A DNA stretch of 64,000 nucleotides, from NCBI GenBank assembly GCA_949825025.1, contig OX463784.1, positions 14,303,283-14,367,282 of the forward strand. Direction: 5' to 3'. Position numbers and translations under genes: made by a program. Below are positions 47,801-60,952 of the stretch, piece after piece (position 1 is the first letter of the stretch; each line of letters opens with the position of its first letter). The notes under the pieces are model-generated. The model had not been told where the DNA came from. It did no database searches and saw only the letters and a program-made list of their open reading frames with translations. The stretch comes from Siphlonurus alternatus (lineage: Eukaryota; Arthropoda; Insecta; Ephemeroptera; Siphlonuridae).

Positions 47801-49563
47801 ACACATTTCTAAGATGTCTCCTTTAAATTGACCTCCACTACACTTCAAATCTGCATATACAACATAATACAACTGATGAGCTACTGAAGATTCTCACCTC
47901 CTTTAAGCAAGACGCTGGCCTCAAGGTTGCAGCATGTGAGTGCAGACACGAGGGCTTCGTCTCCAAGGGGGGCTCCCTCGCAGAACAGACTCAGCTCTGC
48001 GATCTCTGCTCCCGCAAGCTCCGCCACGCGGTCCTAAACACAAACATACATGTCAGCAACGTACACAAATCAAACGAGACCAAGGATTCTTTACACAGGA
48101 AAAGACACACGGGCATTTCGTGCATCAATTATTTAGGCCCCATTGCACCGCGAAATTTCAACAATAGCATTGCATGATGGGTGCATTTAAAGTTTTGCAG
48201 TACGATGGGGCCTAAAATACTTGAATGTGATTGGCCAAGCTCTTTAACGTTGATCAAATCGGTGGCTTAACCTGCATAAAGCCAACCTTTAAAGCGCCTA
48301 GATTTAGTTACTTGAGATGTAGGTATCAACAACTTGGGATCTATTTTACATGACACCATCCGACTGATAAATGCACTGGTATTCCATCAAATTTTGTGGT
48401 CCAACTAGAGAAATATGGACCTCTATCCCCTCAGTCCTCTCTCTCAAAATTAATCCTCATTAGCATGAAAAGTCTGTCAGTTTGCGGAGAAATACCACAC
48501 CACCCTACCCACTCTAGCAGACCTTCACTGCTGTTATGAGCTTTATTATTGATCATAGAGACCAAGCTAATAGCCAAATCAACATCAACAGCCGTTAGAT
48601 TTTAAGGAAAAATTTGAAGTGTCAATCATATAGATAAGAAAACTTGCTTTTCTACATACTAGGATTACATAACGATATGCATAGGATGTGAGTCAAGCCC
48701 TCCCCCCCCCCACTCCCTCCAGAAGGGTAATATTGCAGGGTGGAGGGGAAAATGCACAATATAGTAAAATAGCAAGCCAAATAGAGACTTCTCCATTATA
48801 AGCATACTTCCTGTTTGGTGTGGGGTGGGGTGATTTTAGGGCATGTAAATAAAATATTTTGCAAGGAATCATAGAAAGAAACCAGCTAATATGCATATTC
48901 CTTACAATGTGTTGACTGGTAACTAAACGTTACTGGGTATGTATGCATATATAAAGGTGCTTTCACATATTCGAAAATCGCTACGGAGTTCCGTAGCAAT
49001 GCCGTAAGCCTTTCACATATTCTCGATCGTCTGCGGCAGCTGCGGCGGAAAATCATGTGAATGCCATAGCAAATTCAAACTCATCTTGATTTTGCTACGG
49101 AGTTCCGTAGAACGTGCCGCAGCTGCCGCAGAAGATCGCGAGGTGCAGCTACGGTGCACCGCAGCAAAATCAACACATTTGCTACGGAGTAGCTACGGCG
49201 TGTTTCCATAGCGATTTTCGAATGTGTGAAAGCACCTTTATACATAACGATATTTCAACCATGGAATATATAAAAGTTGCTCCACCTCTGTATTTTTAAG
49301 AGTTCGGCTTGAGTCACAAAGTGAATCCGTTTCTACAAATCACAGAACGTACAAGAACTATACGTTAAAAGTATCAAAAAATGAGGACAAGTTGAACTAG
49401 AGAGTGAAGTTTGGTCCAAGAACAAGAAAACAGATGGTGTAAATCCTTAATGAAAATTACATACAAGAATTTTATTGCATATATTTACCTTGATCTGTGC
49501 AATAGTTTCATGACCCTCACAGTCAATGACGTGGGTTTCTAATCCTCGGACGTGCAGCTGCAT
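44841..49563 (-). CDS. FAU: FAU: ubiquitin-like domain fused to ribosomal protein S30 (eS30)
   Basis: Four coding exons on the minus strand: 49,563-49,489, 48,033-47,898, 46,423-46,368 and 44,966-44,841, phases 0, 1, 0, total 130 residues plus TAA. Residues 1-70 are the ubiquitin-like part ([20 protein letters not shown] to VLLKG) and end in a Gly-Gly pair that is the processing site before [19 protein letters not shown]. The S30 part continues with [20 protein letters not shown] and ends [12 protein letters not shown]30 is a small-subunit ribosomal protein released from the fusion by proteolysis. The length is close to the animal norm (133 in human). The gene is open throughout and highly conserved in the S30 half, so it is very probably functional. 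Its introns 2 and 3 carry candidate H/ACA snoRNAs and several MITEs. Confidence 0.95.
45509..45639 (-). ncRNA. Candidate H/ACA box snoRNA in FAU intron 3
   Basis: On the gene strand: a 5' hairpin closed by TGCATAC/GTATGCA with inner pairs CCCAC/GTGGG and CAG/CTG; an H box AAATAA (ANANNA) at about 45,572-45,577; a 3' hairpin with GAC-GAGA pairing to TCTC-GTC; then ACA three bases from the end (GGCTACATAA). Length of about 131 nt and sense placement in a ribosomal protein intron are typical. A paralogue lies in intron 2. The RNA targets were not deduced. Confidence 0.65.
45949..46131. mobile_element. MITE in FAU intron 3
   Basis: Ends atatcgtccctcgtccgccc and gcggacgagagacgatat are inverted repeats, with gcaataatgagctatctg and agataactcattattgc following inward. 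Same family as 5553-5722. Confidence 0.8.
46745..46880 (-). ncRNA. Candidate H/ACA box snoRNA in FAU intron 2, paralogue
   Basis: Gene-strand order: 5' hairpin closed by ATGCATAT/ATATGCA with inner CCCA/TGGG and TCAG/CTGA pairs; H box ACATAA at 46,811-46,816; 3' hairpin with TTTTA/TAAAA below GGTAAA/TTTACC; ACA box in TGCTACATTC. About 136 nt. It shares CAGTAGACCCA, GGGGGGA and GCTACAT with the intron 3 copy while the stems differ in sequence and stay paired. Confidence 0.65.
48135..48217. mobile_element. Short palindromic element in FAU intron 1
   Basis: taggccccattgcac and gtacgatggggccta are inverted about 80 bp apart. Possibly a very short MITE. Confidence 0.5.
48952..49243. mobile_element. 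MITE of about 290 bp in FAU intron 1
   Basis: Ends aaaggtgctttcacatattc and gaatgtgtgaaagcaccttt with adjacent gaaaatcgcta/tagcgattttc are strong inverted repeats. The interior repeats gctacggagttccgtag and gcagctgccgcag words. Confidence 0.85.
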
Positions 49564-49569
49564 TTTGGC

Positions 49570-49900
49570 TCTGTAATATGATGTAATTATTAGTGCAAAT
49601 TAGGTAAAGATAAGGCTAAACCATCGAAAGTCCATGCGGGCTCCAGAAATCAGACATGACATGAGGCAACTTATTTGACGAGTTTTACGTCATTATGCAT
49701 GACTTTTCTAGGTTAAATACATGAAAATATAATTAAACAATAGACTAAGTGATGTTTTAGATGGATATTTTACAAATAAAGCTGTAATTTTTATAAAAAT
49801 GATGTTTTACTCACATGGAAAGCGTCAACACGTTTACCGGAAGTTCATCAGGGTAGGATCTACTACGTAGTTCAAAGAAACTTAAAAAAATTAAAATTAT
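49570..49900 (-). other. FAU 5' UTR intron and candidate noncoding first exon
   Basis: Gene strand: acttccggtaaacgtgttga cgctttccat followed by the strong donor gtgagtaaaa at 49,814-49,805, and an acceptor attacag at about 49,571 seven bases before the ATG. This implies a noncoding first exon ending at 49,815. The transcription start was not fixed. Confidence 0.55.
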
Positions 49901-50535
49901 TTCTTCTTGATTTTCAATTATTAAATTAAAATAATATTGTAATTACACTCAATAAATAATTAAAGTATATTTATGATTACAATATAAAAAGTAATAATAA
50001 TTTATATATTGAATTTAAGTACTCATTTGACTCGTACATTTTTACGTCACTTTTTTGAGTTTTTTTCTATGCAGGACAGAACAGAGGATTATAATTTTAT
50101 TGAATTTTCATGTGAAAATTAAGATATTAAATGATTCCTTTAAGTTGCCGTGATATTGGGGGGTTAAGGTAAGATTTTTTATAAAAAATTAAGTAAAAAT
50201 AAAGTCTAGCAGACGACGAAATGCCGGTGACATCTCTAGTCACAATCTGACCCATATATATTATATTTATAAAATTCTAATTTTTCTCTACAATAAGCTT
50301 AAAATAGGTATATAAATCTTAAAATTATTAATTATTTAGTGAATTATATAATTTCTTCAAGTTAAAATCGTTAAAATCATTATTCTGAAGTTTAAATGAA
50401 AAAAAATCATTTTATTTAAGGCGCGGTAATATTCAAATGAATTTAAGTGGGGATAGAGAAGCGACATGCTGCAGCCGAGTTCGCAAGTTTGAAAGTATAT
50501 AATCAGTCTTCGTGTGGCTCCAGCAAAGAGCGGAT
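49860..50535. promoter_or_regulatory. Divergent promoter region between FAU and the SLC16-like gene
   Basis: About 600 bp separate the proposed FAU first exon (minus) from the start of the transporter (plus). An ETS-like ACTTCCGG lies on the FAU side, and a GC-richer patch (gcgacatgctgcagccgagt) precedes the transporter ATG. The middle is AT-rich. Shared control is inferred from orientation only. Confidence 0.35.
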
Positions 50536-50758
50536 ATGACTACAGATCTCGAGTGTGAAAAGAAGTCAAGCTTAAAGCATGCAAATAACGAAAATTGGGT
50601 ACCTAGAGATGGAGGAATTAAAGCATGGCTTGTTGTCTTAGCAAGTTTTCTTACAAATGGATTAATATTTGGAGTAATTAATTCATATAGTATAATTTAT
50701 TATGAATTACAAAAAAGTCTTGAAGATGCGGGTATTCCTGATTCTTCATCAAAAGCAT
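50536..50758 (+). CDS. SLC16 (monocarboxylate transporter-like) gene, first coding exon only
   Basis: ATG at 50,536 opens 74 codons ending at the donor T|GTAAGT at 50,758. After a short acidic, lysine-rich cytosolic N-terminus comes WVPRDGGIKAWLVVLASFLT and NGLIFGVINSYSIIYYELQK, the first membrane helix with the SLC16 signature (family form: PDGGWGW...). The exon ends LEDAGIPDSSSKA, a wording shared with arthropod MCT proteins. The family moves monocarboxylates, aromatic amino acids or related solutes across the plasma membrane, usually with protons; which one cannot be told. No later exon was found in the remaining 13 kb, so intron 1 is probably very long, or the gene is truncated. Confidence 0.8.
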
Positions 50759-52203
50759 GTAAGTATTATAGTTAATTTTTAATTCAGTATTATATATTTT
50801 TTTATTGTTATAAATGACAACTTGCATGACCACAAATTTGTGACAATTAATTATATTTTTGATACTAAAAATTATTATAATATTTTTTCTGATTGTAAAA
50901 ATTATATTTTTATTTTATTAATACAAAATTAATTAAAAAAACAGCATGATATGTAGAAAAATAAATTGCATTTATTTACATTCAGCATGTAAACACAGAC
51001 AATTAAATAGTAAACCATTGTTGCATCACTTTTTTTATGTACGATAAAAATAGCAACAATAAATAGAACTTCAAATTCTAACAAATTTTATTATCTCAAA
51101 AATAAATTTATATGACAATATTAAATTATTTATAACTTTTATAAGTATTATTTAAATTTGAAAATAAATAACATACTTAGATGGAAATTTCAAAAATTAA
51201 TTTGTTATTAATTAAAAGAAAACAATTAGAATTATTTGTACCAAGATTTATAAAGAAATTATATACATAATAAAAATATATGAATGTTAGTTACTTCCGC
51301 GCAACATCTAATTAAGCTTATATATAATAAACAACGCAACGACAAATTTTTTGTGTGGGGCCGGGGGCCTAAACCCGAGGGTGGTGAGATGCGACGTGCA
51401 GTCGAGACGGCTGTGGCTTAGCTATTTTAGAACCTCACTCTGAAGGCCCAGACCACGCCCACTTTGCACTAAATTACCTGTTGGAGGAAAGCCAATCTTA
51501 GTTTTTTTATGCAAGCTTAATTTTTACATAAATATTTTATATGAATGAATTACTTTTCCTTTTTTACCAATTTTTATGCTTGAAATTTTTCTTGACCTGT
51601 CAATTAACAATATATTATGTTTTACTTAAAAAATAATTGAATTCTATTTTTGTCATTATTAACCTAAATTCTTCATTTTTTAAAGAGTTTTGTTTAAAAA
51701 AAATGAAAATTAAACCTTAATTCTTGATATTTAAATGTATGAACGTAATTTCTTTTGCTAATAAGAAATGTTTTTGCAAAATCTTGTCCACATCATACAG
51801 TGATTTACAGCCGTTTTCAGCATATATATATATATTTTTTAAAGAGGATGTTTTATGGTTGCGGTTAAAAATGCTTATCATTCGAGGTATATAGTTTGTT
51901 TGTCGAGGTAGAGAAGCATGCATGATATTTTAAAAATAATTTCATGTGAAAAAAATTCTAGCAAACAAAATATTTTTTATGACATTTTTCGCTTATATTA
52001 TATAATACTTCAACAGCTTACAAAATTGGTTTCTGTCAATAATTAACAATCTAAAGACGTTTATTGCGATCGAGTCAAATAAAATGAAAATAGCCCAAAG
52101 TTTATCTTTTTTTTTTTTTTTTAATATTTCCTTGTGTGCCAGCTTCAACAACCTTCATGGTATTGTCAACTTTAATTCAAATTTTTTTTTTTTTGAACCC
52201 TCT
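50759..52203. other. Probable intron 1 of the SLC16-like gene, AT-rich
   Basis: No exon recognised. A GC-rich island at 51,355-51,475 (ggggccgggggcctaaaccc, gtgcagtcgagacggctgtg) looks foreign to its surroundings and may be a transposon remnant. Confidence 0.4.
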
Positions 52204-52204
52204 A

Positions 52205-52351
52205 AAGCCTGTATTACATGATACAATTTTTGCATACAATTTTTACTTACAAGAAAATTTCCTCTCCATACAAACAAATGGAGATTAAGTTTTCTTGAAA
52301 GGAAAAATTGTATACAATAATTAGAAAAATTGTATCGTGTAATACTGGCTT
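52205..52351. mobile_element. 147-bp MITE
   Basis: Ends aagcctgtattacatgatac and gtatcgtgtaatactggctt are inverted repeats; the inner ttgcatacaattttt and aaaaattgtatacaa also mirror. Confidence 0.8.
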
Positions 52352-52641
52352 AATAACACCCTCAAAGTTGCGCTGCAAAACGCTTTGACGTCATAGTCAT
52401 GCAAATATTTAAAACAGATGCGTAATGAAATAAGTTGCATATTACTATGACGTCACAGTGTCTAAAAAAAAAACTGAAAAAAATATGCAATACATAACTC
52501 GAGGTCCTCTATCCAAATATACAATAAAAATTTCATGAAGGTTGTCTATTACAATTTTTACAATAACAATGATTATATAAAGTGAGAAACCTGCATGGAT
52601 ACCTCCCCGTGAATCGCATGGCACCCAATGTTTTCAACATT

Positions 52642-52778
52642 AGGTCTGTTCGTAAATACACAATAAGAAATAATCGATTATTATTTATGAACCTTCTGTA
52701 TAACATGGAACATAAGGATCATCAATAATAATCGATTATTTCTGATTGAATTATACATATTTATATACGAACAGACCT
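52642..52778. mobile_element. 137-bp MITE
   Basis: Ends aggtctgttcgtaaatac and atatacgaacagacct are inverted, with inner aaataatcgattatt repeated in both halves. Confidence 0.75.
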
Positions 52779-52779
52779 T

Positions 52780-55700
52780 TTATTTTGTAATTTGTAAGTC
52801 TCTTGAACGGCTCTCGCATCGACATCACTAAATTTTAAAAACATCATTGTCTATGTATTGATTACGTAGTCGTGACATGCATGCAGGGGTATGCTAGCTA
52901 TCAATTTAAAATGAATGTTTTTATAAATTTTACATTCATGACATGGACAATCTGGTCATAAAATATTTTTTGTGTCCTTTTTTTCCCCTTTATTCAGATG
53001 ATAAATAAATATACAGAGAATATCCATCCACACATTTATTATACGTACAGGATGTATTTCCTAGCTGAAAACCTCAAAGATTAGAATTCAAATATAAATT
53101 ATTCTGCTTGGAAACAGACAGTCTTATTAATATTGTATGTATACAATGAATTATTAATTTGGTATATTCTATAATCATCATTTATATTCTGTGAACTAGT
53201 TGCATTAAGTATCAACATTTTTTTTTATAAAGATATAATTATTAAATTATATATAGTATGCTTCATCCAATGATGTCAAGTATACAGTTATAAATTTTTA
53301 TTCTCTTATAATAATGACAAATACCTTGAATTTATAAAATGCATGCAATGTCGATTGACAAAAGTATAATTAGATTCTGTTTTATATGTAAAAAAAAAGA
53401 GCATTGACTATTTTATCGATTGCAAGGATATTTTTTTATTATTATTCCTTTTGCACAAGCTCTGTTATGAATAAGCCAATAAGCCTTTTGTAAATGCAAT
53501 ATTCAATGACACAGCTCTCATGCAATGTGTAATCAATATATAGAAGTAAAGCACGTGGAAATATTTATAACAATTATATACTTATTGAATACAAATCTAT
53601 AATGAAGGAAATTTTTCACTTTGTTAGAATCGTTGAGAAAATTTTATTTATCATATTATTATGGTATAACTTATTTTTTTACGTATATAGCTATATAAGA
53701 TAAGAATCTGATGTGGTATATTTTTTAATGCTACGATGATTCTATGCAAATGACTAACAATTAATCATAATAATTTATTAGTCAGAATACCGTCATGCAT
53801 TCATGCAGATGTCAATTTCGCAAATGAATGAATCAGGGAAATGTTAGACAGTCTAGACAGATATTCTATTGATTAAAAATATATCGTCTGCATGAACCTC
53901 TATATATGAACTCAGAAGCAATCTAATCATGCACTTAGTGTAATTAATACAAAAATATATTCTTTAATATATTACATAATAACTTTATATAAAATATATT
54001 TATAGAAAATGCATGTACTCTAAATATGATTGAAACATTTGAAAACAGAAAACATACAGCATATAAACCAGATTAAAAATATTACAATTTCTTTTATTTT
54101 TTTAAATTAAATTTATTTTGTTTTTAGAATAGTTTATACTTTATATAACGATATAATTTTATTTTATTATCTCTTTCATGGGCACTGTACAATAATATAT
54201 ATTATAGTCGAAATTAAAAACAAAACAGCCCATGTAAATTATACAAAACATGCATGGACTCATAATGTTATATATGTGCATAAATACCCACTTTAAAAAT
54301 AAACATATTTTTTATTTTCTGTCAAGAATTAAGTTTGAGAGTATATTTTAAAAGTTCCATTGCCAAACTTTTACTTTGTTTAAGAACGTGAAAAGAATAA
54401 AACTCCCAATAAAATTTATACATAGCCTTCAAATTATTGTTTCAGAAAATTAAAATGCGCGCTATTAAATACTGCACAGAGAATTTTATTGACACCTATA
54501 CATTTTTTTTTTATATATTTATATATTTCCCTTTAAATAATATTATACATTTTGATTATTTATGTAGAACTATCTTAAATCAAACCATCTTAAATCTTAA
54601 ATCAAAATGCCTTATGTAAATAATAAAATATAGTTAAAATATTTTAAGAAAGATAAAATAAACCAAATGGAGTTCTAATATTTCTCTATCATTTTAGGCT
54701 TAATCAATACAATATATTAAAGTAATGTCTTAATAATGTTACGTATACGACTATAAAGTAATAAAAAAATCGTTGACTCGGAAGAAAATAAAGCTCGTGA
54801 ACTGAAGCTCTAAAATTGAAATTTAATTTAGTTACGACGAATCCTTATAAAAGTTTAATTATTCCACTTTCTTATAATACGAGTCGCAAATTAAATGCGC
54901 ACTTCTGATCGTGTTTTGTTTGTCACATTTGACCCTCACGAGAGGTCACGTGGGGTCAATATTGACTAACCTGATAATATATGCCAAGTTCAGATTATCG
55001 AATATACATGTTGCAGTGTTACAATATAAAAAATTAATTTTTGTCTTTATCAGTGTTTTTTTACAAGAAATCTTGTTTTTCTTTCGTATTCTAGCTCATA
55101 TAGAAAATATAATAAAAATTTGGAGATAAGAATAATTGCTCATTTCTCGGGGTCAGAATTTCCTACGAAAATTGGATAACAAAAAATATTATAACATTTC
55201 GAAATACTGATTTTTGATTTATTATAGCAATTCAAAGGTTGCGTCCTTCATTATAAAAATAAATAAATAAATTAAAAAAAAAAACTGCGCAGTGTTTTTT
55301 AAGTCAAAATAAAACATTTAAATTTAATTTGTTTTTGCACTGATAACTAAAATCGATAAAAATTTATAGTTTAATAAATTATTTTATTATAAAACGGTAA
55401 ATTTAATAAGGAAAGAGAAGTCTTATTTATATTATAGTGGCAATTCAGATTGAGACGACCGAAAATATAAAAGTACACTCTTACACTTAAATATAAACCA
55501 GCGAAGAGGCGAAAACAGAAGGAGACGTGAATTAGGAAAGGTTATTGTTGTCAAGATCTCCATCCAAAAATTTGTCTAATTTTATTAAGGAAACGTGGAA
55601 ACTTGAGTATGTAAAGACCAATATATATATATAATCTTTCAAATACACGACCAGGAGCGAACCCATTGACCTCAGTTTTAAAAAATTCAAGATGTTTGTT

Positions 55701-56720
55701 CGTAAAACTTGTACAATTTTTACAAAGAATCGACCTTATATCCAAGTGCATAAGGTCGATTGTGTGCAAATTAAAAGTGTTCTCTAGGCAGGGTTTATAC
55801 GAACAGATCACCTGATTACCAGACACGCTTATATATACTTAATAGTGTACCATCGTGCTATCAGTATATTAAGTGAAATATATTGAGGGATTTCCCATAA
55901 AACATCGTCATCTAATTGAAATTCATGTTATCATCTCATTGATTACCAAGACATTAGTAAGAACTTACTGAGATCAAGCTTATCACTTTAAAACACGAGT
56001 TCAATGAATCATTAATTAAAAATGTAATATCGCACGTATATTATATAATCGCAGGTGTTCACAATGATCAAATAAAAATTCCAAATCTATAATCTTTAAA
56101 AAAATATTACGAAGTAGTCTTGGAATATCCCCTGCACCAAAATGATATTAAAATTTCCACTTTTATTATCCTCGCCTGTAAATCCTCAGAGTTTTAAAGA
56201 TAAAATTTATCTAAATTTATTTATATTTTTTAATTTTTTTCTGTAAATTATTTCAAAATTTTCTCCGTTTGATAATTAACAAGAAAATAGAGAATAAACG
56301 TGTATTTTTAACATTTACTTCATTTTTTTATTGAGATAAAGTAAAAATTAAATTTTTATAAAACGACTTTTCATTTTAATAAAGTCGTGTAATAAAAATT
56401 AATGTTTTTTTATCAATTTAAAGCAGTAGTTTTATCTTTGATTTTTATAATTAAACTTTTACTCACTAAAAGACATTGCATGACATTTCAATTTTAATAC
56501 AGTTAATATAAATCTTTGAATACACATGATTAATCTATTTCTTGATTCATCAATATGACTATTATATTTAAGAACAAAAAGTATTAAAATTACTGTTATA
56601 GTGAAAAAAATTAATATTGATGAAAGGACTAATAAATGGCATGCTAATAGCTCGTCCATGACTGAGTTCTATTAAATTTAAATAATCAATGCTTGATTAG
56701 GTATTTAAATTAATTAATAT
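52780..56720. other. AT-rich intronic sequence, no gene seen
   Basis: No convincing frame on either strand. A 91-residue minus-strand frame at 55,551-55,826 has no recognisable domain and overlaps a hairpin with aatcgaccttat and ataaggtcgatt. Confidence 0.5.
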
Positions 56721-56729
56721 TAAATATAT

Positions 56730-56870
56730 TGTCGAGGCCTCGAACTGTGAATTATTATGCCACGTGCCACCGCGTGTGATGACGTTTAGAATTGCGTCAT
56801 TAGCGGAACCGACAGCAAAACATGCTGGGTGACATTTCTTCTAACAAGTTGTTAGTGCTAAACCAAGTAG
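56730..56870. promoter_or_regulatory. GC-richer patch with regulatory-like motifs
   Basis: Contains gtcgaggcctcga (palindromic), an E-box CACGTG, TGACGTTT (CRE-like) and gcgtcattagcggaacc within an otherwise very AT-rich intron. It could be an enhancer, an alternative promoter or a transposon scrap. Confidence 0.3.
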
Positions 56871-57247
56871 TGATTATTGAACATGCATTTATTTTGTACC
56901 TTCTAATGAATTTAGGTTACTATACATTTGGTGCTCTATATTTATATAAACTAGTTTGTCTACATTTTTTTTGTTAAAATTGTAAGAAATTATAACATAT
57001 TTTTTCAAGATTATCTTATATAGCATTGCTACAGTTGTATAATTATAAGATTGCTCCAAGGATGTGTATAAATGGGATTACTGTAAATTACATTATTTAC
57101 TGTAAATTATGTGATCTCGAGATGAATTAAGGGCTAGAATATAATTACTAATTAAAAAAAAATACACGCATGCAAAAAAAAATTCATAAGTAAAAACTAT
57201 ATCGGTCGGGCTAACGAAGATAAAAAAAGACCAGTAATCTTTATATA

Positions 57248-57413
<166 letters not shown>

Positions 57414-58581
57414 GTAGTATAATATACTTCAGGACAACATAAACTTTACCTCTGCCTTGATTTGCTAGAAATTAAACTTTTGGAGTTTACAGAATATTTT
57501 TATATAATGTGTCTCTATGTCTGTTTTTATACTATGAATAAACAAATTTAAAAAAAAAAACTCTTAAGAGACAATGAGATGTAAATTTGGTGTGGGGGTC
57601 AGAAAAAGCAACCATGCAGTCTAGCCATCCAAAATTATTTATTTTTCGTTTATCATGCCTCTATACACTGCATGGTAACACCTATAAACAGAGCCGAAGT
57701 TCGTACTGTCTCACTACAAGAGTATAGTAATTCAAGTGTGTTATTCACCTATAATACCTATATACAAAGCATACAAACATTACAATTATGCTGTTATCGT
57801 CATAAATTTATTGCAAATTGTATTTGTTTTATTATAAAGGGTATTGCTGTTGCTATGCAATTGCTTTATACAGTATAAACTGGTTGCGACGATTGCTAAT
57901 ATTTCCATACTCATTTACATACAGGCTAGACGAAATACTCAACCTTCATTTTTTTTATATTGTAAATTAATATTAATGAAGTACCTCTCATTACACAATA
58001 TATCAATTGTTTTTTTAACCCGGAACTCAATTTTGGATAGAATTAATTAACATTTAAATGTTTTAATATATAAATTTATTTGCAATATCTTTATTTAAAA
58101 TTTTCTTTAATTTATCCATTTTATACCACTAAAATCCTGCAACAATTATATTAATAGAATGATAAAATATAATATCTTTATTTTTCCAATAAAATCTGTA
58201 AGAAATTATATTTTAAAGAGATGGAAATACTGAAAAATTGGTTTATTAACAGTTTAATTTGCTGACTTTTATGACACTGTAAATTATGATAAAACAAAAT
58301 GTATTGAAAATAGTTAAAAATTAAAACACATTATGCAAAGAAAATTTTATAGTCTTATAATGTATACAATGTAAAAAATGAACTACTGTCTTGACATTTA
58401 TACTGTATTAATATATGCACGTACGTATTATATCTCGTCAAGATATAGTAGTAACTTTACCCCTGCCTCATTTGCAGCTCCAGCAGGAGACAAAGATTTC
58501 TAATTTCTAATTTTAGAACAAGTAACAAAAAGAAAATACCATCTAAATATAATTTCAAGTTCACCGCATTTTCATAGAGTT

Positions 58582-58800
58582 TACCCGAGTTGAAATATAT
58601 TACTTAATTTATCTTTTCTCCTCTTATTTTGCACCATTTTAGAAGAAAAAAAGGAGATGAAAAAGACGATATTACGTCTTTTTTCCTCTTTTTGAACATA
58701 AAATGTTAGTAATATTGTCTTTATTTCATCCTCACTTTGAGCGAAGAGGAAATAAGATGTGTTTTTGAGGTAAAAAGATTAGGTTTAGACGCGTGTAAAT
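58582..58800. repeat. Left arm of a 4.7-kb inverted-repeat pair
   Basis: Matches the reverse complement of 63,034-63,260, for example tcatcctcactttgagcgaa, atgtgtttttgaggtaaaa, aggtttagacg and cccgagttgaaat. Imperfect, with small indels. Confidence 0.8.
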
Positions 58801-59477
58801 GATGAGCTGAAGATGTAATTTTTAACTATAAGGGTATATAGACTATATATGATATATCGTGCTTAAAAACATAATAGGCAGTAGGGGTAACGTTTTTATG
58901 CTGTCCGGAGGTGTACAAAATATTTCGTTATAAATATTTGTATTAAAAAATTATTCGTATTTGAAAGAGCGCAGATTCCCGCTGACCTTGGCACATTGTT
59001 TGTTTGCGTAACTTTGCAATCTTGCTTCTTTCACAACATAAAATGCAACCAGTGCACAACGTGGCAAATATTTTTTAATATTCAGATAATATTACGACGG
59101 ACTTTAGTCATCATTATAGTATATAGTTGTGTCAAAAATAAATGTTCTACTTTAAAAATGTTTTCTTTCTCCTTGACTTAATTAATTAAAATAATAAGAA
59201 TGAGATTTTGTTGTTATTTCTATGTAGCATTTTTGTTAAATATATTTGTTTGTTGGACAAAATCAAAGGTTAAATATTCACTTTAAATGTGCTTCAATTT
59301 TTTTTTTTTTTATAGTTAATGAAGTACGCGCTGACATTTTTTTATGATAATTCAAATTGATAATTTAAAAAAAAATAAATTACACTTCAAAATAGTACGA
59401 ATGTTACCCCTGATCTATTTGTGGAAGTTGCAATGCAGTTTATATTATATAGAACTTGAATTTGTAGGTGTTGTTAA

Positions 59478-59691
59478 GGTAGAGATAACGTTGATCAGCT
59501 GTTTGACGTAGGTCTCTTTGATTAACATGTAAACCTTAGCAAATTCACAAAACGTCTGAAATATTTTTTAGAGACAGATATTAGTGCCTAAAAGCCATAG
59601 AAAAAGTTTCAAAACAATTCAACTATAGATGATTTTTTTTTAATTAATTTTTTAGTTGGTCTCTCCATGGGAAAGCGGCGTTATCTCTACC
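59478..59691. mobile_element. 214-bp MITE related to FB2
   Basis: Tips ggtagagataac and gttatctctacc, flanked by TTAA (59,474) and TGAA (59,692), a degraded TTAA duplication. The word gattaacatgtaaaccttag is identical to FB2 near 20,042, and tctctccatgggaaagc matches the inner border of the FB2 right arm. Confidence 0.75.
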
Positions 59692-60952
59692 TGAAACTAG
59701 ATGCTCTTAATTAAATCTTTACCAAAATTACAAACTGAATAAAAAAAAAAATCTTTTAAAGGTAAAAAAGTACATGCTGTTCCAAGAGTAACAGTATTGT
59801 TAAAAAACATTCATCCATGGATAATAAATTAGATAACATATTTTATAACATTGTAATAGAAAACTTTCCATTTCTCTGTTATAATAGGTCAACAACTATT
59901 ATCAATCATTCTGTATCATTTTATGTATTGCAGCTTATTTTACCTATATATAATTCACGCGGGGACACAAAAAAAAATCCTCAGTTACTTATTTATTTGT
60001 GGCATCTTGCCAATTTTATTTCTTGCTCTATTACTTGCGATCACTTTTAAAATAAAGTTGTAGATTTATTTTATTTAAATAATGCATTAACAAGTTTATT
60101 TAATAAATATTTTCAATTAATGTACTTATGTTATCAATTAGTGGCATCTTTCCAGTAAATATTAATAAAAAAATAATTATATATACTGTATTATATATAT
60201 TTATAGTTTCCTGCTCTATTACTTCAAGTTTCAAATAAATTGGTTAGTGTTATTTAATGAGATATATAAATATATTTATTAATTAGTAACAGTTAATTTC
60301 AAATTATCATAAATCTTATAATTATTTTGTAATTGATACAACCAATCTTGTTTTTAAATTAATTCAATAAATTTTTTACTAAAAGTGCGAGCAAAAAAAA
60401 GTTTATGATCGACTGACTAGCTACTTTCTTTTATTTTATTTGCAATACTATTTTTTTTTTTATATTTGATCTAATAAATTGATTATGCAGTCTTAAAGGT
60501 ATTAGTTAGAAAATTACTTTCCCCATTTATATTGACCAAAATCAGAAATTTGTCTAGATCGCTGTTAACAACCTCCCTGATTTGATCGTGATTTTTTTTT
60601 CATTGCAAATAATGAACCTTGAGTTACATAATATATTAATTTTAAGCCTCGAATACCCTCATAAGTCATAATCAAGGTGCTAAAATATATGTGACGTCAT
60701 AGTCATTGAATAAAATTTCTCTATTTATATGTCGGTTTGCGTTTATTGAAGGATATTAAAAACATAGGAACAATATTAGATTAAATTTGTTCATAAATAC
60801 TTCACAATCATGGAAAAATCAAGTATAAGATTTTCTCATTTTCTTTATTTTTTCTATACACAGCAATTGGTTCATTGTGCATTTTATTTACGAAGTGACC
60901 AATATAATATTAGCTAGAGTTATAATTTACAATATAATATTCCGGTAGTTAA

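Noticed and set aside
55551..55826. 91-residue minus-strand frame as a gene
   Set aside because: No recognisable domain, no splice context, and it overlaps a local hairpin.
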